A DNA stretch of 64,000 nucleotides from positions 4,078,596 through 4,142,595 of the forward strand of contig NW_006921535.1 in NCBI RefSeq assembly GCF_000340215.1. The letters are read 5' to 3'. Both the position numbers and the translations under genes were made by a program. This document shows, piece by piece, positions 10,489-23,750 of this stretch (positions are counted from its first letter, which is position 1; each line of letters starts with the position of its first letter). A model generated the notes under the pieces. The model made no database searches and had not been told where the DNA came from. It saw nothing but the letters and a program-made list of their open reading frames with translations. Origin of the DNA: Pseudocercospora fijiensis CIRAD86 (taxonomy: Eukaryota > Ascomycota > Dothideomycetes > Mycosphaerellales > Mycosphaerellaceae).

Positions 10489-13262
10489 ATGGCGAACAAG
10501 GAGGTGAGAAACACGATGTCCTGCAGGAACCATCTCACTGATTCTGGTACGAGAACCTACCGCCGAGAGGAACAGGTAGCCCGCAGCTCGGTGACGCCAC
10601 ACCTCCTGGCAACTTGTCTACGGCGATAGGCATTCGACATTGGCAGCATGCAGCCTACGCTTCGCCACCATTCGGTCTTCTTTCGCCGAATAGCAAGCCG
10701 TCGTTGGCACGTCAGAGAGATCATTCAGCATGCAGAAAAGCAGCGGCAGCAGACTCTCCGCTGAAAGTGCGCAAAACTCGAGAAAATCTCCGGCAAACGA
10801 ACATCGTCGCCGATGTGCCGCCTCCATGCTTGCACTCTTCATCACCGTACAAAGCTCCTGAATATCGACAGGCACCGATATTCAGCTTCACCAGTGCAAC
10901 GACGATGAATGACTCTGTTGGTGATCTTGTCGGTCTAGGTGAGCACAATGATATGACCGGAACAACTCTGGTCTCTGCGGCAAGCTATTACGAATCGCAT
11001 CCTGCTCGGCCAGTTTCACCGCCACTGCAAATTCCTGGCAAGATGACCAGACACAAGTCCGTGAGTAGGCGCATGCTCACGAGAGTCAAGGAAGGCATCA
11101 CTAGCCGATCGCGGAGCTCTCATTCCGGACGAAGTGCAGACGATGCTGGCCTCATGCGCCGCTTGTCGGGGAGACGCAAACAAAGTGGAGAGGAGCAATC
11201 TCGAACGCAGAGCTTTGAGGTTAGCAGAGAAAGCATTGACAGTCAGGAAATCGATCCGGACGGAGTCACGCAGCGATCGTTCACCGACTCTAGTATCTCC
11301 ACTGATGAGCTTATGATATCGCTCACAAACCTTACACCGCCACCAAGCTTAGGGCTGGGGCCTGCACGGCCTTCAAGCGCGCTTCTCCCTCCCTCGCCAT
11401 CTCCAGAGCCCCAATCGCCTGCAGGTGAACCAACGCCACGGGCAATATATCGTGACTTCACTCTCGCGCCGGCGAAGGAGACAAGCTTGGTACCGGCAGC
11501 TGTACCGTTTATTGACCTGAATGTCGAGGTAGATAGGGGTTCGGTCGATGTGGGCGTGTCACGCGAAGTTTGGGTCGCAATTGAAGCCACAGTGCGAACG
11601 AAGGTCGTCAGTACGCACTCAGCAAGGAAGAGTGAGGAACTACCATCACGTGAGAAGACAGTCGATGCGATCCTCATCATATGCCAAGAGGCACTGGATT
11701 CGCTTGCGAATCTGACGCAGCAGTGTCTAATTGAGTTGAGCTCCAGATTGAAAGTGCCAGGAGATCGCCTACTGGTGTTTGCTGCAAAGTCAACGCGACT
11801 GAATGCCACCACAATCAGTTGCGAGTGTGCTGAGCTGCACCCGTTGCAGGCTCCAAAGACTGCAGCGCTATTGGACAAGCTCGGCTTCACTCCGTCGACA
11901 GTCCGAGACAGCTTGTTCCATACTGTCTCTGAATGGCAGCCACTCCACATGGCTATGCGAAGTGTCGCGAAGCAAGATCTACGGGAAAGTAGCACACATG
12001 CATTCGTTGTATCACCAAACCCCGCGCACATGGTCCAGGCCATAGCGAATTCTACTCTGTGGCCAACTCATGCTGTCAAAGTTGGATTCGGACCTGCTCC
12101 CGACTGCTTGGTCTCGAATTCTTGCAGGTACTGCTGGGAGCTGGAGTTCAAAGACCAAGGCGATGCAAACTCCCAGATCCTCGATAATCTGTTCAGGGAC
12201 ATTCGCCATGACTGCAATGCTGGGACCATACCGAGCTTGCGCTTGTGCTACAAGGCGATGAATGACTCTCGGATTACAGAGATCGTGGGCGAAAAAGCGA
12301 TGAAAGACCTGAGCCTAGGAAAGCGCTGTTCGCTCTTTCTCAAGGTTCGTGTTCCAAAAATTAAGACTCAGATGGACCGAGACCAGGCAGATCAGGACTC
12401 TTTGTTCGCCGAGCTTAAGAGCATCGTCGGTACCTTACAGTCCAATTTCCTTCACATCGAGGCACGCTACCGCCACACCGCATTACCATTGAACAATATC
12501 GCCACTGTACGGCAGATCTGTAGCATCAAACGTCCTAAGACCGAATCCAGATGGAGTCTAACTGCCACCTCAGCCGACAAGATACCATTGGAAAGTGTGC
12601 ATGGCAAGCTAGCACGCTTTCTCGCTGCACATTATCCACCGAACAAGGCAATCATTTTAATCGATCACTGGAAGCTTGCAAACACTAAGAGAGTCTTGCA
12701 AGTCCGACGACATCTGGAATTGAAGTCCCGAGACGGGGATAATGCTACCGAACGTGAAGCCAGTCCCAGAGTCATTGTGACGGATGCCGACATCGATCAG
12801 AGCACCCGGTCAGTCAGCACACCCGTAGTGGTTGAAGGAACAGCCGTGGCTGCCTCATTGACCGCTTCTAAACCAGGAAGCAAGCTACAACGTTCGGTAT
12901 CCACCAATACGGTAGTTCCAGCAAGCACAATCTCATCACCCAAAATCACCACTGCCATTACGGTCTCAGCCACACCGTCTTCACCAAATCCACTTGACAC
13001 GCGCGAGGCCACACCCACGGAGGCCGCTGATACGGCGCGGCAACTATGGCACCACATCCGTCGCAACTCACTATCTGCATCCCAGATGCTGGAGATGTCG
13101 CCGGATCAATTACAGCAACTTGAAGCTACAGACCCGGCATTGAAGGAGCTGCGGAACAAGGCACTTGCGAACAAGCGCAGTGTCGGAGCGGAGACTTTGA
13201 AGGCTTGGAAGTGGGATGGCAAAATGAGGGCTAAGGCGGATGGTGAAGCACCTTGGCTTTGA
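10489..13262 (+). CDS. Unrecognised 907-aa protein, one intron
   Basis: I do not recognise this protein. The start is set by a tiny first exon (10489-10503, MANKE) followed by a 50-bp intron (GTGAGA, CACTGAT branch site, ACGAG) that joins in frame to NLPPRGTGSPQLGD. The alternative is a single-exon start at the ATG at 10905 (MNDSVGDL). Residues 1-320 are rich in Ser, Pro and Arg and probably disordered. A compact central part (about 330-690) has mixed helix and strand composition with scattered Cys (for example NSCRYCWELEF). Residues 700-830 are again Ser/Thr-rich. The C-terminus is well ordered (LWHHIRRNSLSASQMLEM through NKRSVGAETLKAWKWDGKMR) and ends in APWL. There is no signal peptide or membrane segment. 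It lies 290 bp downstream of the E2-like gene on the same strand. Confidence 0.8.
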
Positions 13263-14400
13263 CCGCCGCTACGAATTGAATATGCGAAGATGTCGGTGTG
13301 TATTATTAGAGCGAGACCGAGTTAGAGAGGAGCATCTTCGGGCCCCAGTATCTGATGGAGCAAAGCGGGAATATGTGACTATGATGAGTCTTGGTTAGGA
13401 AATTGGATAATGCATGGGGGAGCGAGCACCTTTCTCCCTCCTGTGTGATAACGCATCGCATTCGGCGTTTGTTCCCGCGAGATCGATGATGCTTCGCGCG
13501 TAGCTTTTCAATCCAAGCATGGAAGAACGTTGCTGTGATACGCGCGACGCGGCAGCGATGTGTGTGATCTACCCTTGATGCTGGTCAATAGCAGAAAATT
13601 AAGCGCGCTCAAGGCTACACCAGCGAGAAAAAATTAAGTTTCCAGGAATATGGGTTTGAGTAGATCTGCACGACCAGGAACATACCACCGAGTGAGATTG
13701 GTGCGACGGACTCTGCGCGGCTCATTACATAGCTAGAAGATGTTGTGACAGGGTTTTGAGGGACGTGGTGGTGGTTTTTTTTTCTTCTCGGTCCTTGATC
13801 ATCGATGCGAGCGATGTCATTTGGTTGTGAGAGGGTGTGTCTTTGAGTTGCACTGCAGAGTCACTCCGTAGAAGATCGGGACGTGGTGTTGTTGCACGAG
13901 CAGAACTGGAAGAGAATTTTTTTTGTCATGTTTGATGCGGGCGATGGAGTTGGTCGTTGTACAGAGAAGCAGCGGTCTGCTGTGTATCGGTCGTGCCTCC
14001 CTCTTCTTTCCCGAGAAATTGGGGAGATTGGTTTTTGCATTTGGGATTTGGCATCCGCATTCCCGAGATTGTGTGGTGTTGTGAGTCGCCGCCGCCAACT
14101 CGTGACCTGGTGGTCGTTTGCGCTGCGTCACGGTGTGTCGTTGTACGATGCTTGAAGCCGATGGCTGTAACGGATTTGGATTGACTCCTAGAACTACATG
14201 TACACAGCATGGCGGAAGACAGGATTTTGGAGGTGCCATTTGTGGAGACGTAGGAGTGCACTTGCGCGTTCGCCTCTGGTTGTGTTTAACTACCGCTTGA
14301 CTTTGGGATGTGAGCACAAGGTTGAACTCAGACTGAGCACGAACGGCAGCTGCTTCCATGATGCTAGAGAAACACTCAAGCATCGGTAGGTGTAAGTATA
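13263..14400. other. Intergenic region before the repeat tract
   Basis: Normal-composition DNA with T-rich stretches (a T9 run near 13,776). I see no gene here. RIP-type composition begins abruptly at about 14,400. Confidence 0.6.
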
Positions 14401-17400
14401 TCAACCTATACAAGGGTGTAGATCGCGCCGCTATAGCGGCTAGGTTTGCAAGGCCGCTTAACTACTTCTGTAGTTGTTTATAGGCTATATATAGACCGCT
14501 AAGAGGTCCAATCTCGAGCTAATTTAAAGCCTTATAATCGTATAGTATAGGCCTATAAATAAGGAGTTAGAATAAAGCTAAACTAGACCTTATCTAGAGG
14601 CTATTTCTACCTCTTATTTATCGACCTATTCTACCTCTTCCTCGTAGTTACGTATTACGCTTGTTTCGACCTTATTATCGCTAAATCCTACGCTCTTTAC
14701 GATATATAAGAAACACCTCCCTTCTAAGGATATAGAAGCGTTGCTTACTAAGCTCGAGGTAGAGCGGCTAGTATATAGTTAACGTAAGGTCGGTAAGGTC
14801 GAGAATAGCGCTAAATTAGTATAGTTTAAGAGCCTATTTCTACTAAATATATATAACTAAAGGCGCCTATTCTTCTACCCTCCTATAGGCGAGTTAAGTA
14901 GTATTAAGGCATACGAGGGTCTATAGATAGAAGGCTTCGAATACGACGAATACCGCTATTTCGTAACTAATATATAGTATTATAAGAATCGACCGAATAA
15001 GCTATCGAAGGACTCGTAAGGTCGGTTATATCAACGACTTAGCTTTAAGTATTATATCTATAAGCGCTATATAGACTATAACCGCGTAGATAGTAGAGAG
15101 GTTGTTTTTAAGCGTAGTAGGCCTTAGCGGAAGCGCGCGGCGCGTACGATATATATATACGACTATTGCGCGAAGCTAGTAATTATTAAGGTCTACGAGA
15201 AGCGACTAAATCGTAAAATAGGCGAGTTTCTCGATAATTGCGTACCGGCCGAGCTGCCTTCGACTTTAAGTGCGCATTTAACGGTTATAAGGCTAGTCTA
15301 CGTAGTATTAAAGCCGCTTACTAACCGCTATTCGTACGGTCTCGAATTCGTCGATTCTTTACAAACTAACGATAGCGTAAAGGCGGTATAGAAGGACCTA
15401 ATCGCTTCTCGAGATAGCTTAACGTTAGTCGCTTAGTTAGTTAAGGAAATAAGAAGGCCTAAACAGCGGCAAATTTAGTATAATACTAGTACGGTTAGCA
15501 TTACTCGAGACCGTATTTCTAGCGCTAATCGAGAAGGCCTTAAACGACTAAGTAATAAGCGAAGATAAGGCGCTAAACTAGCCTTCGAGGAGCAGTTATA
15601 GCAGGCTTACTAGTACTTGTCTACTAAATTTAGTAGTAGAAGTAGCTTTATAGAGATAATTCAATCTCGTAGAAGCGATAGACTAGTCTATAGAGGCCTT
15701 ATTTAGGTAGCGGACTAGTAACTTTAAGCCCTTCGCAACTATAGGTCCTTATTCTTGCTAGATTCTATATACCTTATAAATAGGCTTAAATAGCCTCTCT
15801 TAACTATATACGTCCGTAATAGCTATTTAGAGTAGCTTCTAGCGGCTTACTTCCTTCTCGACTGCGAGCAAGTATATCTAATTAAAAGGGCAATCTTAAG
15901 CCTTCGAGAAATAGCTAAATTAGACTTTAAGTAACAAACTAGCGGATTTAATAGCTATAAGAAGTACTTCTTCTTTAACGCGGACAACTATTATTCTTCT
16001 AAAGCTAAAGATTAAGACTATTTTAATTATACTAAGTAGTCTTCCTAGATACTACTATAGTTAATTACTAATAACTTAGTAAGTAAGTAACTCGGAGTTA
16101 GTCAAAGTCTTATAGACTATAGCATTATCTAGCGCCTCTACTAACGCTACCTTATTAAAACCCTCGAGAAGCATTTTAAGCGCTTTCTAGCTATATTAAA
16201 GGCAATAAATAAGGCTCTGTTTATTGCTCGAGACTAAGAAGAATACTAGGCCTTTATTAACTAGGCAATAGCGGCCTTTAAGACCTATAATAATACGGTT
16301 AAAGCTACGGAAGAGTTAGCTTATTTGAAGGCAAATTAGAAGGCTTTAGAAAGCGATCGCTAGGCGACTTAGGCAAGGCTTAGAGACCCGATTTTAATAG
16401 CCGTTCGCACTACTAGTCTACTAGAGGGATATTATATATACTTGAAGCACCGAGACAAGCGTTAGATACGCAAATAGAGCTTACGAGGTGCGTATTCGTC
16501 CTATTCTTATAGTGCCGTCGGAATTCTATAAGAATAGAGTCCTCCTACTATATTCCTTAGTATAGGCGGATTCCTTAGAATAGGCTAGCTTTTAGCCTCT
16601 AGTATTATTCTTAGACTTATACGGCTTCTTGTCTCTTCTATATAATAATAACTAACTGTTCTAGGTACCGTCCTATACCTCGTTTAGCTTAATAACTATA
16701 TTCGCGAGCGCGTCCGTTAAAATAGCGTTATCGATAAGAATAGCTAGCTTCTAATATAGCGTTAAGAGAAGACTTCTAAATTTCGACGGTTACCTCTTTC
16801 TATATAGAAGAAGATAGCAGATAAGCTTATATAGTGCTATAAGGATATAGACAATAACAAGCCTACTTAGCGAATAGCTCTACCGGCTACGGACGACAAT
16901 ATATATACTAAGTGCTTCTATTACTTCTAGTATAGCTTTTACCTTCCTTATAAGCATATTTAGCGCTTTTATAAGGAAGGTATTAGTCGCCTTATACTAC
17001 ACCGTTGTAGCCTCTATATTAGTCGCTTCTAAGGTCTAAATAGCAACCTTATTTACTCCGACTAGCTTAATATAAAGCTTATTATTAAAGACGAGCAGTT
17101 AGTATAGGTCTTCTACGTTAATAAGGCACTAGGAGTGTCTTAGAAGCGCTAGGTTAAGGAATACTTCTATTCTATATAAGAAGCAGTCTTATAAGCCTTC
17201 TTCCGGTTCTACGACTCGTAGGCTTCTAACCTAACCGACGCTTAGTAATACGAGGCCCTTCTATAGTAGGTTACTAACTTTAAAGCACTTAGCTACGACT
17301 CGCGAGTCGCTTAGATAGACTAGTAGTTTAAGAATAGTACTTAGTAGGCTAAACTAATACCTCGTCGTACTATAAAGTAGCGAGTTATTAACGATAAGCC

Positions 17401-17797
17401 GTTACGGTAACTAGTCTTCTATATAGCTCTAGCTCTAGCTCTAGCTCTATTGCTATCGCTACTAGTACCTATCGCTTCTATAACTAACCTTATATATCGG
17501 CCTCGCCTTATTATCGAAGGCTATGCTCTACTAGTCTACGGTCTACCTAATAGTAACGGCGTTATTACTTAGGTTAAAGATAAAGAAGACGCACTATACG
17601 AGGTTAATAAGGACCTATTTAATAGCCTCTTAGATATAGACCTTCTTCTATAATTAACGCTAATTAGTCGATTGCCGCTATCTTTACTAAAGGACGCTAG
17701 TAAAAGTAATTAATACGATAACGACGAGGTATTAAGGCACTAATAGCCGTTGCTATCGTTCTTACTAGACGATTTGCCCTTACTAAGTAAGCTATTT

Positions 17798-17866
17798 CTA
17801 CCTTCTATAGTAGAGCTACCTTCTATAGTAGAGCTACCTTCTATAGTAGAGCTACCTTCTATAGTA
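17798..17866 (+). repeat. 18-bp tandem repeat (CTACCTTCTATAGTAGAG, ~3.8 units)
   Basis: Perfect units within a coherent plus-strand frame, where they encode the six-residue repeat LPSIVE. Confidence 0.9.
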
Positions 17867-18746
17867 CTATCTACTATAGCTCTATATTCTTTACCTATAT
17901 AGTCGCCTAGTTAGGATACTTTAATTAATCTACTATAGCTATTAGGTAGCTCTTATAAACCTCGTCGTTAGAAGCCTTTAATTAGTAAGCCTATAACACC
18001 TTCGAAACGCGCCCGTAGAAAGTTATATATAGGTATACTACCTAAACCGTACTAGATAGATTAATCCTCTCGTACGCTATCTCCTATACTAATTAGACTA
18101 CTAAACCGACGGATCTAAGGAGAGGTTGTCGCTTCTAAGTAGTAGTAGTAGTAGTGCTAAGGTGCAGGCGTAGACTTAGTCGTTTTCGAGCGATTACGGC
18201 TATTCGGAACAGTAGAAATCTAAGGTAATTAGGTTGTATAAGGGGTATTCGCAATACCCCGATTTGTATACTAATTTCGGTAGTTTTAGGGCACTCTATA
18301 GGGGCATATAGAACCTATAGGGTATGCTAGAGCTACCTCGAATTTACTTTGTAGGTTAATATACTTAGATCTAGCATCGGTCTTAAGGCTGTCTCCGGCT
18401 CCTTTCGAAGTATCTTAACTCGCTTAATAAGCTTTAGATTCCCGGCAAGCTTTTCGCCTTCGTAGTAAGTCCTAAAGCTTAGAGGGCTTTGCGTTTCTTA
18501 AAATTGTAAGCAGTTGTTAGAAGATTTTAGTGCCCGGCCGATTAGGCCTATAATTAATTTCCGAGGCATTCCTTCGTAGATAACCGTATCTAAGAAGTAT
18601 CGATATTGCTAGCTAAACCAGGCATTCCGGAGACGCTAGGATCTATAACTTTATATCGTCGAAACCTAATAGTATAGGGGCTATTTTCTATATAATAGGA
18701 GGTATTATAGGAGGTATTATAGGCTCTATTGCAATACTTATTGACT

Positions 18747-18830
18747 CTAGCTCTTTAATACTAGCTCTTTAATACTAGCTCTTTAATACTAGCTCTTTAA
18801 TACTAGCTCTTTAAAACTAGCTCTTTAATA
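18747..18830 (+). repeat. 14-bp tandem repeat (CTAGCTCTTTAATA, six units)
   Basis: Six contiguous units, one with a single change (TAATA to AAAA). 14 is not a multiple of 3, so it breaks the frame and marks a non-coding spacer between the two frames. Confidence 0.9.
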
Positions 18831-18949
18831 TAGCTTATCTTATCTCTATTTCTATAACCTATTAACTGCGTTATTCGCTATTTAGTCCGTCGTCTTAAGG
18901 CTCCTTTATACCGAAGGACTAGTTTAAACAGGCGTAGCCTTTTGTAACT

Positions 18950-20042
18950 AATTTCTAGGAGAAATACGAGGGCGCTCGCTATAAGGACGGAATGTCGCAG
19001 CGGACGATATACTACTATCGTTATCGGCGTAACTTTAATCGCAATCGAGAGCTAGGTATTAGTATCTATAAGGTAGAGTTTTATAAGGACCTATACGACG
19101 CGTCGATAGCTATAATTACGGTATTCGATCGGAAGGCGGACAAGGAGCCTCGTAGCTATAAGATCGCTCGAGGAGGCCGCGACTTAGCGTATAGTAATAA
19201 TAATATCTATAGTTATACGATAGACTATATAGTAAGGTTAATATAGTAGATTAAGTCGTATTGCGAAGCTAACTAGTCTAGGATATAAGGGCTTCTAGCG
19301 ACGGCCTCCGGGTTGTTATCGAACACTTAATAGATTAGTATAACTATAAAACGGCTTATATATTCTACCTATTAAAGGAGGGTACTAATGCAGGTCGTCT
19401 TGCTGTTATTAGAGCGCACCGTATAAAGAAAGGTGTTGTAAAGTAGTCTATAAGGAAGAATCTAAAGAGGGCGTCCTACGCTAAGAAGGGTAATATTCGA
19501 CTATAGCTTAATAACCTTAATCGTTATCTTAGCCCTCTTATAGACGATATAACAGGCGTAGGACTTTCCTACGAGGCTCTGTCTGTCCGTATAGATACCT
19601 TCTATTATAAGGGTATTATATAGTAGGCCGACTAGCAGCGCGAGTTGCTAAATAGTAGCGTTACTAGTAACGTAAGCTTTCCTAATACTTTAATATCTAT
19701 AGTAACGACTAACTGTCTGTATATAGCTATTTCTCTTCGACGCGACCTATAAAACGTCCGACAATAACTTCTACCTATTTATAGTCTATATCCGTAACGC
19801 CTTCGGCTCCTAGATACTAGAGGGGCATCTATTGCTACAAAGCTAGCGAGTAAGGCTAATTAAAGCTAGGCTTTAAGTCTTAAAGAAATAGGCCCCCGGC
19901 TAGAAGCTAACAGTAGCTATAACTAACGACTTAGCTTAAGAACAACGCGCTATCCGACTAGTATTCGAAGAGAAGGCAATAATAATATATCTCTATTAAC
20001 GATACGCTAAAGAGACCTTCCTACGACACTTCCCCGAGAATA
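18950..20042 (+). pseudogene. MULE-like transposase remnant, truncated
   Basis: The plus-strand frame includes a stretch without stops from 18,992 to 19,246. Further on it reads DATYKTSDNNFYLF (Asp at 19,739), which matches the strand around the first catalytic Asp of MULE/FAR1-type transposases. It continues into ITNDLAQEQRAI, which resembles the second-Asp block, where these families usually have T-D-x-x-L-A. The block that normally holds a C-L-x-H motif reads IIIYLYQR here. The frame stops at 20,042, where hAT-A was inserted; the C-terminal half is not seen in the window. The MULE assignment rests on these two blocks. Confidence 0.55.
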
Positions 20043-21298
20043 GACCCCGTAGTAGTTCGGTTTCCGAACTACTAAACGTATATAGTTTGGTTTCTTAGCG
20101 GCGAACTAGCTCCCTAGTTCCGGTTTGGTTTTTTCGAACTATATAGATTCCTAGTTTAAACTAGAGACTGTATTAGTTTTACTATAAGGACACTCTTATT
20201 CGACTGCCGGCTACGATTGCCGGCTATAATAGTAACTCTGTTACATTTACTACGCTCTTTTACCGTTGCTAGGGCGTAGTTATCGTTGCTAGGGCGTAGT
20301 TGCCGTTACTAGGGCGTAGTTTTGCTATAAGGACACTCTTATTCGACTACCGGCTACGATTGCCGGCTATAATAGTTACTAGGTTGTATTTACTACGCTT
20401 TATTACCGTTACTAGGGCGTAGTTGCCGTTGCTAGGGCGTAGTTGCCGTTGCTAGGGCGTAGTTACTATTACTAGGGCGTAGTTGCCGTAGTTGCGAAAG
20501 CTTACCTATATAACGTTATATAGGCGGCAACAATTAGGGCTTCGCGATATTCTTATACTTTCAACTTCTTCCTCTATACCTATACCGACAATAACTACTA
20601 TACGCTACGCCCCCGCCCCTTTCCCTTATAATAGTAAGAGAGAAGCGCGCCGCGCGCTAAATAGAAGATAGAATTAAAGACCGCGAGTTTGTTTTGCCTA
20701 AGCGTCTAACTAAAAAGTATAAGACTAAAAAGGAGTATTCTACGAAGAAGAATTCCGTACGAGACCGCGAGAGAAAGGATAAGATAAATAAGGATAAAAA
20801 AGCTAAGGATAAGAGAAGAAAGGCGTAGAATAAGGCATTCTATCGATAGCTAGCGCCTATAGAAAAAAGTAAAGGTTAGAATAAGAAGACAACCTAAGAG
20901 AAGGCTAAGAGGAGGAAAGAATTACAGCTAGTTTTCGAGTATAAAGTTCTAGTAGCGTAAGTTAATCTAGCTAGCGGCCGTAGCTAGCAGCTATAGCCGG
21001 CAGCCGTAGCTAGTAGCTATAGCCGGCATATTTTTCTTTAACACGTTAACTAATAGTATTTAGACCTATAGCCGCTACCTCTATCGATACGACCGATAGT
21101 AACGGAGATGTTTAGATAGCCGAGAACAATAATACTAGAGTTTAGGATGCCGCGATAGAGCTTAATACTACAAATAAAGGAACTAAAAAAAGCGAGGAGA
21201 TACTATACGTCGATCTAGTAATAGGTATAGTCTTAGGGTCTAACGCTATAGACGATAAGCGCTAGGAGTAGATCGAGTATAGTTAAAGAGACGAGATA
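20043..21298 (-). mobile_element. hAT-A copy 3, right end (inverted, first part)
   Basis: Reverse complement of 38,124-39,379 of hAT-A copy 1, starting at the terminal GACCCCGTAGTAGTTCGG. It contains the 18-bp minisatellite and the N-terminal half of the Lys-rich cargo gene. It is cut at 21,298 by the Plavaka-type element and resumes at 50,212, so the two halves form one element once the insert is removed. Confidence 0.9.
20255..20490. repeat. GCTAGGGCGTAGTTGCCGTT-type minisatellite of hAT-A right end
   Basis: About seven imperfect 18-bp units in two blocks, separated by a duplicated ~90-bp segment that contains GCCGGCTACGATTGCCGGC. The same structure in reverse is at about 38,935-39,165 in copy 1. 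Confidence 0.8.
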
Positions 21299-21370
21299 CG
21301 TTACGGAAACTTTTTTACCGATCGCGACGATCCTATCGATAGGATCGCTTAGGATCCTTAGGATCGCACG
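21299..21370 (+). repeat. Left terminal inverted repeat of the Plavaka-type element
   Basis: Terminal block CGTTACGGAAACTTTTTT, then CGATCGCGACGATCCTATCG, then GATCCTA/TAGGATC subterminal motifs. Confidence 0.85.
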
Positions 21371-22289
21371 TTAAAGATCTTGTCTAACAGGATCGTCGCG
21401 ATCTAGAAATTCTAGCAAATCTATTCGTAGTAAGAATTTTATTCTTTACCGTCCGACTCGTATATCGAGTCGGGCTTAAGTCGTCGTATATACTAGTACT
21501 AGCATTTGAATTATATTTTCTATCGGATCTGTATATTATACGATTGTTGCTTCTACTAACATCTAACGTTTATACGTATACTCGGGTAACTACTAGCATT
21601 TGTATACGTCTACTACGTACACTAAGTTAGTACCGACTTAGCGACCGACTCGTATAGTATTAATAGATTTCGTTATATTATATAGAGTATCTATTTATTA
21701 CGGTTAACAAGAATGTATTCTATCCGTCCTCTACGGCTATATTAAAGCGATATACCTCTACCTTCTTTCGTTTGTTTCCTTTCGACTTCTTCTTCTCTTT
21801 TACTATATATCTCCTAATTCTTCGATCCTACGTCTCCTCGTTAAATACTATCTCCTTAACTTTGCCGCCGTCCGCCTCTATATCCGCCTACTATATCTAC
21901 TCCCCCTCTTCTAGCCCTAATACATCCCTAACGCGATTACTTACCGCCGCGAATAAAGTCTTATCTATTATATAAGACTAGTCGGAATACCTACTATTCT
22001 TATAGTAATTAGCGCGTAATCCTTCCCTATTGCTATTACTGCGGTATATCTATACCTTTAGTATTAATTGTCTTCGGTTCTATTATATTCTATTGTCTCG
22101 GTTATACTTGTGCCGTTGCCTCCCTATACCGAAGTAAACGGATTAGTAGCCCCCGTCGGCTCCTAATCTGTCGCTTAGAAACTGCTCTATAGTATAGGTA
22201 GTCTAACATCGTTTTTCTTAGGTAGGGCCTCCGCCTCCGCTAACCTATCTATCGCATTGTCGCTAGCTTTGAGTTGTTTACTTAATTGT

Positions 22290-23750
22290 TGCCCGGTAGA
22301 CGCTTTAGGACCTATCGATTATATTAGTAGGTAAGAGAAATACGGCGCTCGTAGACTACTCTTACTATAGCGCTCGATCGATCCGCCTTTATCGTCGGAA
22401 TCTAAAACGACGTCGATTACTATAAGTATATCGATATCGTTACGTACGCTCTCGAAGTTATTTATTAATAATTTAGGGGTATCCTATACTCTACCTATAT
22501 ACCGTACGTATATCTTCTACGCTTTCGACAACCGAAGGTTACGAGTAGCTTAATCCGTCGCATTCTACGTAGTTATCCGATCTAGGAACGGCTAGTGCAT
22601 TAACTTATAATCTAGGGCTAGCTAGATCGCTTTACCTCTAACTTTAGTTAAATGCGACTCTATCGACTATCCGGTTAGTATTCTACCGAGTACCGTAGCG
22701 GTAGACAATATTATAAAAGGGGTGACTTTGTAGTAGTACTATTTAATATATGTCTTCTAGCCTCGCCGATCCTGCCGGAGTAGCATACCCGCTAGACATT
22801 TGTATATAAGCTTACTAAGGTAGCGCGTAGTATATGTCGACCGTTAGCTATTATCTAGTAACTATACTATTTTAGAGAGGGTCTTACTAGTTTCTCGTCG
22901 TAGTACTCGAAGATTTAGTTGTCGAGCATCCTCTTAGCGTATACTATCCTTTTTAGAGTGTCGGTTATTGCGATCGGTACTTAGTTTGTTAAGGTTAATC
23001 GGATATAGGTATTAATATAGCCTCGCTCCTTTCGTATAGCTTCTCGCAACTATTCTAATATTAGTCTCGATGCTATTATATCGGGATCTCTACCGACTGC
23101 TTAGACTACGTCTCTCGACGGTATATAGCTACCCGGCTATAGTACTATTGTACGTAAAGCTAGTAATCGATCGTAGTTTTCACTATATACCTCCTTAATT
23201 GTTTCGTCTACCTATACTAAGGTTTAGGTAGTAGGAAACATCGTCTTATATCCTCGGGCCCTAGTTAACGTAATAGCGAATAGTTTACGACGCGTCTCGT
23301 TATACAAGATTTGCTCCCTTGCTTCGAGTAAGCCCTTCTTTCGATTTAAACGTTCTTTACTAGAAGTCGTTAAGCCTTTGTCTCGCTTCTTACGTCGTTT
23401 TAATAGCTTTATATCGTCGCTCTAATCCGCCCTATCGTCGCCGTACTTCTGTTTTAGCCTTACCGGATCTTTGCTATTCTTGCCCTTATACTAGTTACGT
23501 TAGTCCTCTATTACCGTGCTCTAGTATACGTTACCTTTATGAATTTCGATCTAATACTAGTCGCTATATATAAACGAGTATCCTCCCTATTTTCTTCTTC
23601 GAATCTAGTATCCCTATCCGACTCTGTCGAGTTAGATAACGACTTAGTTCTATATTTATCTTCTTCGTAGTTGCGACCTATCCTAAGTATACTATAACGA
23701 GTAGTAGTATTGTTACGAATCTAACGTAGTATATATTAGACTATACGCGT
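22290..23750 (-). pseudogene. Unrecognised cargo gene of the Plavaka-type element
   Basis: On the minus strand one frame stays coherent for about 1.4 kb with only TAG/TAA-type breaks. The reading is very rich in Lys, Arg, Asp and Glu at first (for example DDIKLLKRRKKRDKG near 23,400). It then becomes a more mixed sequence (for example YIPSRDVV and AVGRDPDIIASRLILE). I do not recognise the family. Coiled-coil or nucleic-acid binding would fit the charge pattern, but that is only an impression. Confidence 0.45.

Larger units (their letters stand above)
14400..20042 (+). mobile_element. RIP-degraded MULE-like element, right side truncated by hAT-A
   Basis: TA-rich, CA/TG-poor DNA starting near a perfect palindrome GCCGCTATAGCGGC at about 14,428. 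Coherent plus-strand frames with RIP-type stops run through 14.8-16.6 kb and 17.0-20.0 kb. The last one ends in a MULE-like transposase that stops exactly where the hAT-A end begins. The 14.8-16.6 kb frame has spaced aromatic or Cys positions that could once have been a zinc-binding domain; I do not recognise it. No left terminal repeat or target duplication could be fixed, so the left edge is only a composition boundary. Confidence 0.55.
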
